DNA of 15,253 nt, taken from contig APFI01000001.1 of assembly GCA_000403945.1 (NCBI GenBank), positions 1 through 15,253 of the forward strand, written 5' to 3'. Source of the DNA: Desulfovibrio sp. Dsv1. Lineage in GTDB: Bacteria > Desulfobacterota > Desulfovibrionia > Desulfovibrionales > Desulfovibrionaceae. The translations under genes and the position numbers were made by a program. Under the pieces are notes generated by a model. The model was not told the origin of the DNA and made no database searches. It saw nothing but the letters and a program-made list of their open reading frames with translations. Of the stretch, positions 14,110-15,253 are shown one piece after another; position 1 is the stretch's first letter, and every line of letters begins with the position of its first letter.

Positions 14110-15253
14110 GTGGCCAGAAAAAGCAAACGACAGAAACAGGCGGATAAAGCCGTTCTCAAGCGCCTCGCGCCGCCGCTGGCTTTTTTGCTGGCACTCTGCC
14201 TGCTGATCATCTGCTGCTATGACGCCGGATACAGCGCCCTGCCGCCCACGGAAAAGCGCTATGCCGCCGCCAAGGCGGACATCGCCAGCCTCAAGCTGGA
14301 CGACAAAAAAGGCAATCTGCGCGGCCCTTGGGAAAAACTGGCTGCGGAATTCCGGGCCATTTACGACGCGGACCCGTCCTGGCCCAATCGCCCGGCGGCC
14401 TTGTTCCGTGCCGCCGAAAGTCTGGAGGAACTTGCCAGACGTTCCTTCGCCAAAGCGGACGCCCGCAAGGGCATAGAATGCTATGAATCCCTGTCCCTGC
14501 GCCATGCGGACAGCCGTCTGGCCGACGACGCGCTGTTCCGGGCGGCGAAGATGCGCGCGGCATGGCTCAAGGACGACAAGGGCGCGCTGGCCCTGCTGAC
14601 CCGGCTCAAGAGCCAGTACCCTAAAGGCGATATGCTGCCTGAAGCTCTGGCCCTGGAAAAGGCCCTCAAGGCATCGGCCAGCGGCCGCACCGCGCCGGAG
14701 ACCCGTCAGGTGGCGGCGGCGGACAAAAAAGAAGCTGTAGAAGATCAACCCGCTGCCGCGACCACGTCGGCGGCGTCCGCCGTTCCGGAAGGCCCGTTGC
14801 TGCCCCGCTATCGCGCGGGCAAGGTTCGCATGAACACCCTCAAGGCGGACAAGGTCCGATCGTGCTGGCGGCAGCCGTGGGAAGAATTGCAGGCGGAATT
14901 CCAGCGAATCTATGAAAGCCGCAAGAACGGGGCTGTGGCTCCCGGTGCGCTGTTCCGCTCCGCCGCGAGCCAGGAAGCCCTAGCCGACTGCTCCCATTTA
15001 GCGGACGATTACCGGCGCGCTCTGGAACTCTATCTGGCCCTGCCCCGCGAATTTCCCCAGAGCGCCCTGGCCGACGACGCCCTGTTGCGCGCGGCCCGGA
15101 TCCAGACCGGGCATCTGGGCAGACCAGACGAAGGCTTGGTCCTGCTGGACGAAATCGCCGCCAGCTATCCGCGCGGCGACATGGCAGCCGAGGCCCGCGC
15201 CCTGCGGACGCGGTGGAGCGGCGGTCTGGCGGACGCCGGCGACGGCGCGGCCG
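14110..15253 (+). CDS. Exported or anchored protein with duplicated TPR-like units (partial)
   Basis: The frame is open for 381 codons from GTG 14110 to the right edge with no stop. AGGAAA lies five bases before GTG, and no upstream in-frame ATG is plausible. A basic N-terminus (ARKSKRQKQADK) precedes a hydrophobic stretch at about 22-36 ending CCYDAGYSA, consistent with a signal peptide or an inner-membrane anchor. Residues 51-184 and 234-372 are a tandem duplication: PWEKLAAEFRAIY against PWEELQAEFQRIY, ADDALFRAAKM against ADDALLRAARI, and YPKGDMLPEA against YPRGDMAAEA. They are joined by an Ala/Pro-rich linker. The helical repeats resemble TPRs. In Desulfovibrio, such N-terminal regions are, as I recall, often followed by an N-acetylmuramoyl-L-alanine amidase domain, which would lie beyond the window; that is inference. 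The catalytic part, if any, is not visible. Confidence 0.8.
   Translation, partial: MARKSKRQKQADKAVLKRLAPPLAFLLALCLLIICCYDAGYSALPPTEKRYAAAKADIASLKLDDKKGNLRGPWEKLAAEFRAIYDADPSWPNRPAALFRAAESLEELARRSFAKADARKGIECYESLSLRHADSRLADDALFRAAKMRAAWLKDDKGALALLTRLKSQYPKGDMLPEALALEKALKASASGRTAPETRQVAAADKKEAVEDQPAAATTSAASAVPEGPLLPRYRAGKVRMNTLKADKVRSCWRQPWEELQAEFQRIYESRKNGAVAPGALFRSAASQEALADCSHLADDYRRALELYLALPREFPQSALADDALLRAARIQTGHLGRPDEGLVLLDEIAASYPRGDMAAEARALRTRWSGGLADAGDGAA

Noticed and set aside
13756..14147. Small overlapping plus-strand frames between bamA and the TPR gene
   Set aside because: They run through the terminator and inverted repeat, lack family similarity, and overlap each other in several frames.

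Overview
The window looks like chromosome from a sulphate-reducing bacterium of the Desulfovibrio type (Desulfovibrionaceae). Three things point there: high GC in the real genes, a citrate synthase of the Re type (related to isopropylmalate/homocitrate synthases rather than to ordinary citrate synthase), and a lolC-lolD-bamA block. The lineage is inferred from protein recognition; no rRNA or tRNA gene is visible.

Layout. Positions 1-489 hold two broken genes: the tail of an IS5-type transposase, and the 3' end of a P1-family (S58) peptidase with an in-frame stop and a frameshift. Positions 606-6898 hold a carbon-metabolism cluster, all on the + strand: Re-citrate synthase with an extra C-terminal Cache-like sensor domain, isocitrate dehydrogenase, a LysE-family exporter, and a YbhJ-type aconitase. 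A strong hairpin follows the first gene and a three-hairpin element follows the second. Positions 7010-9085 are an insertion-sequence graveyard. It holds an M48 metalloprotease pseudogene cut by an AT-rich IS200/IS605-type element, an IS630 transposase pseudogene, and a 32-codon scrap of a second IS200-type transposase. Positions 9086-13753 hold lolC, lolD and bamA, tightly packed. After a terminator and a possible sigma-54 promoter, a GTG-started gene for an exported or anchored protein with two duplicated TPR-like units runs off the right edge.

How the genes work together. Re-citrate synthase, aconitase and isocitrate dehydrogenase are the three steps from acetyl-CoA plus oxaloacetate to 2-oxoglutarate. 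That is the oxidative TCA half-branch anaerobes use to make glutamate, and the exporter between them may handle an amino acid made from it. LolC and LolD release lipoproteins from the inner membrane and BamA inserts outer-membrane barrels, so that block is envelope biogenesis.

The most unusual features are the sensor domain fused to a cytosolic citrate synthase, an isocitrate dehydrogenase lacking all four textbook NADP-contact residues, and a BamA with an extra periplasmic N-terminal domain.
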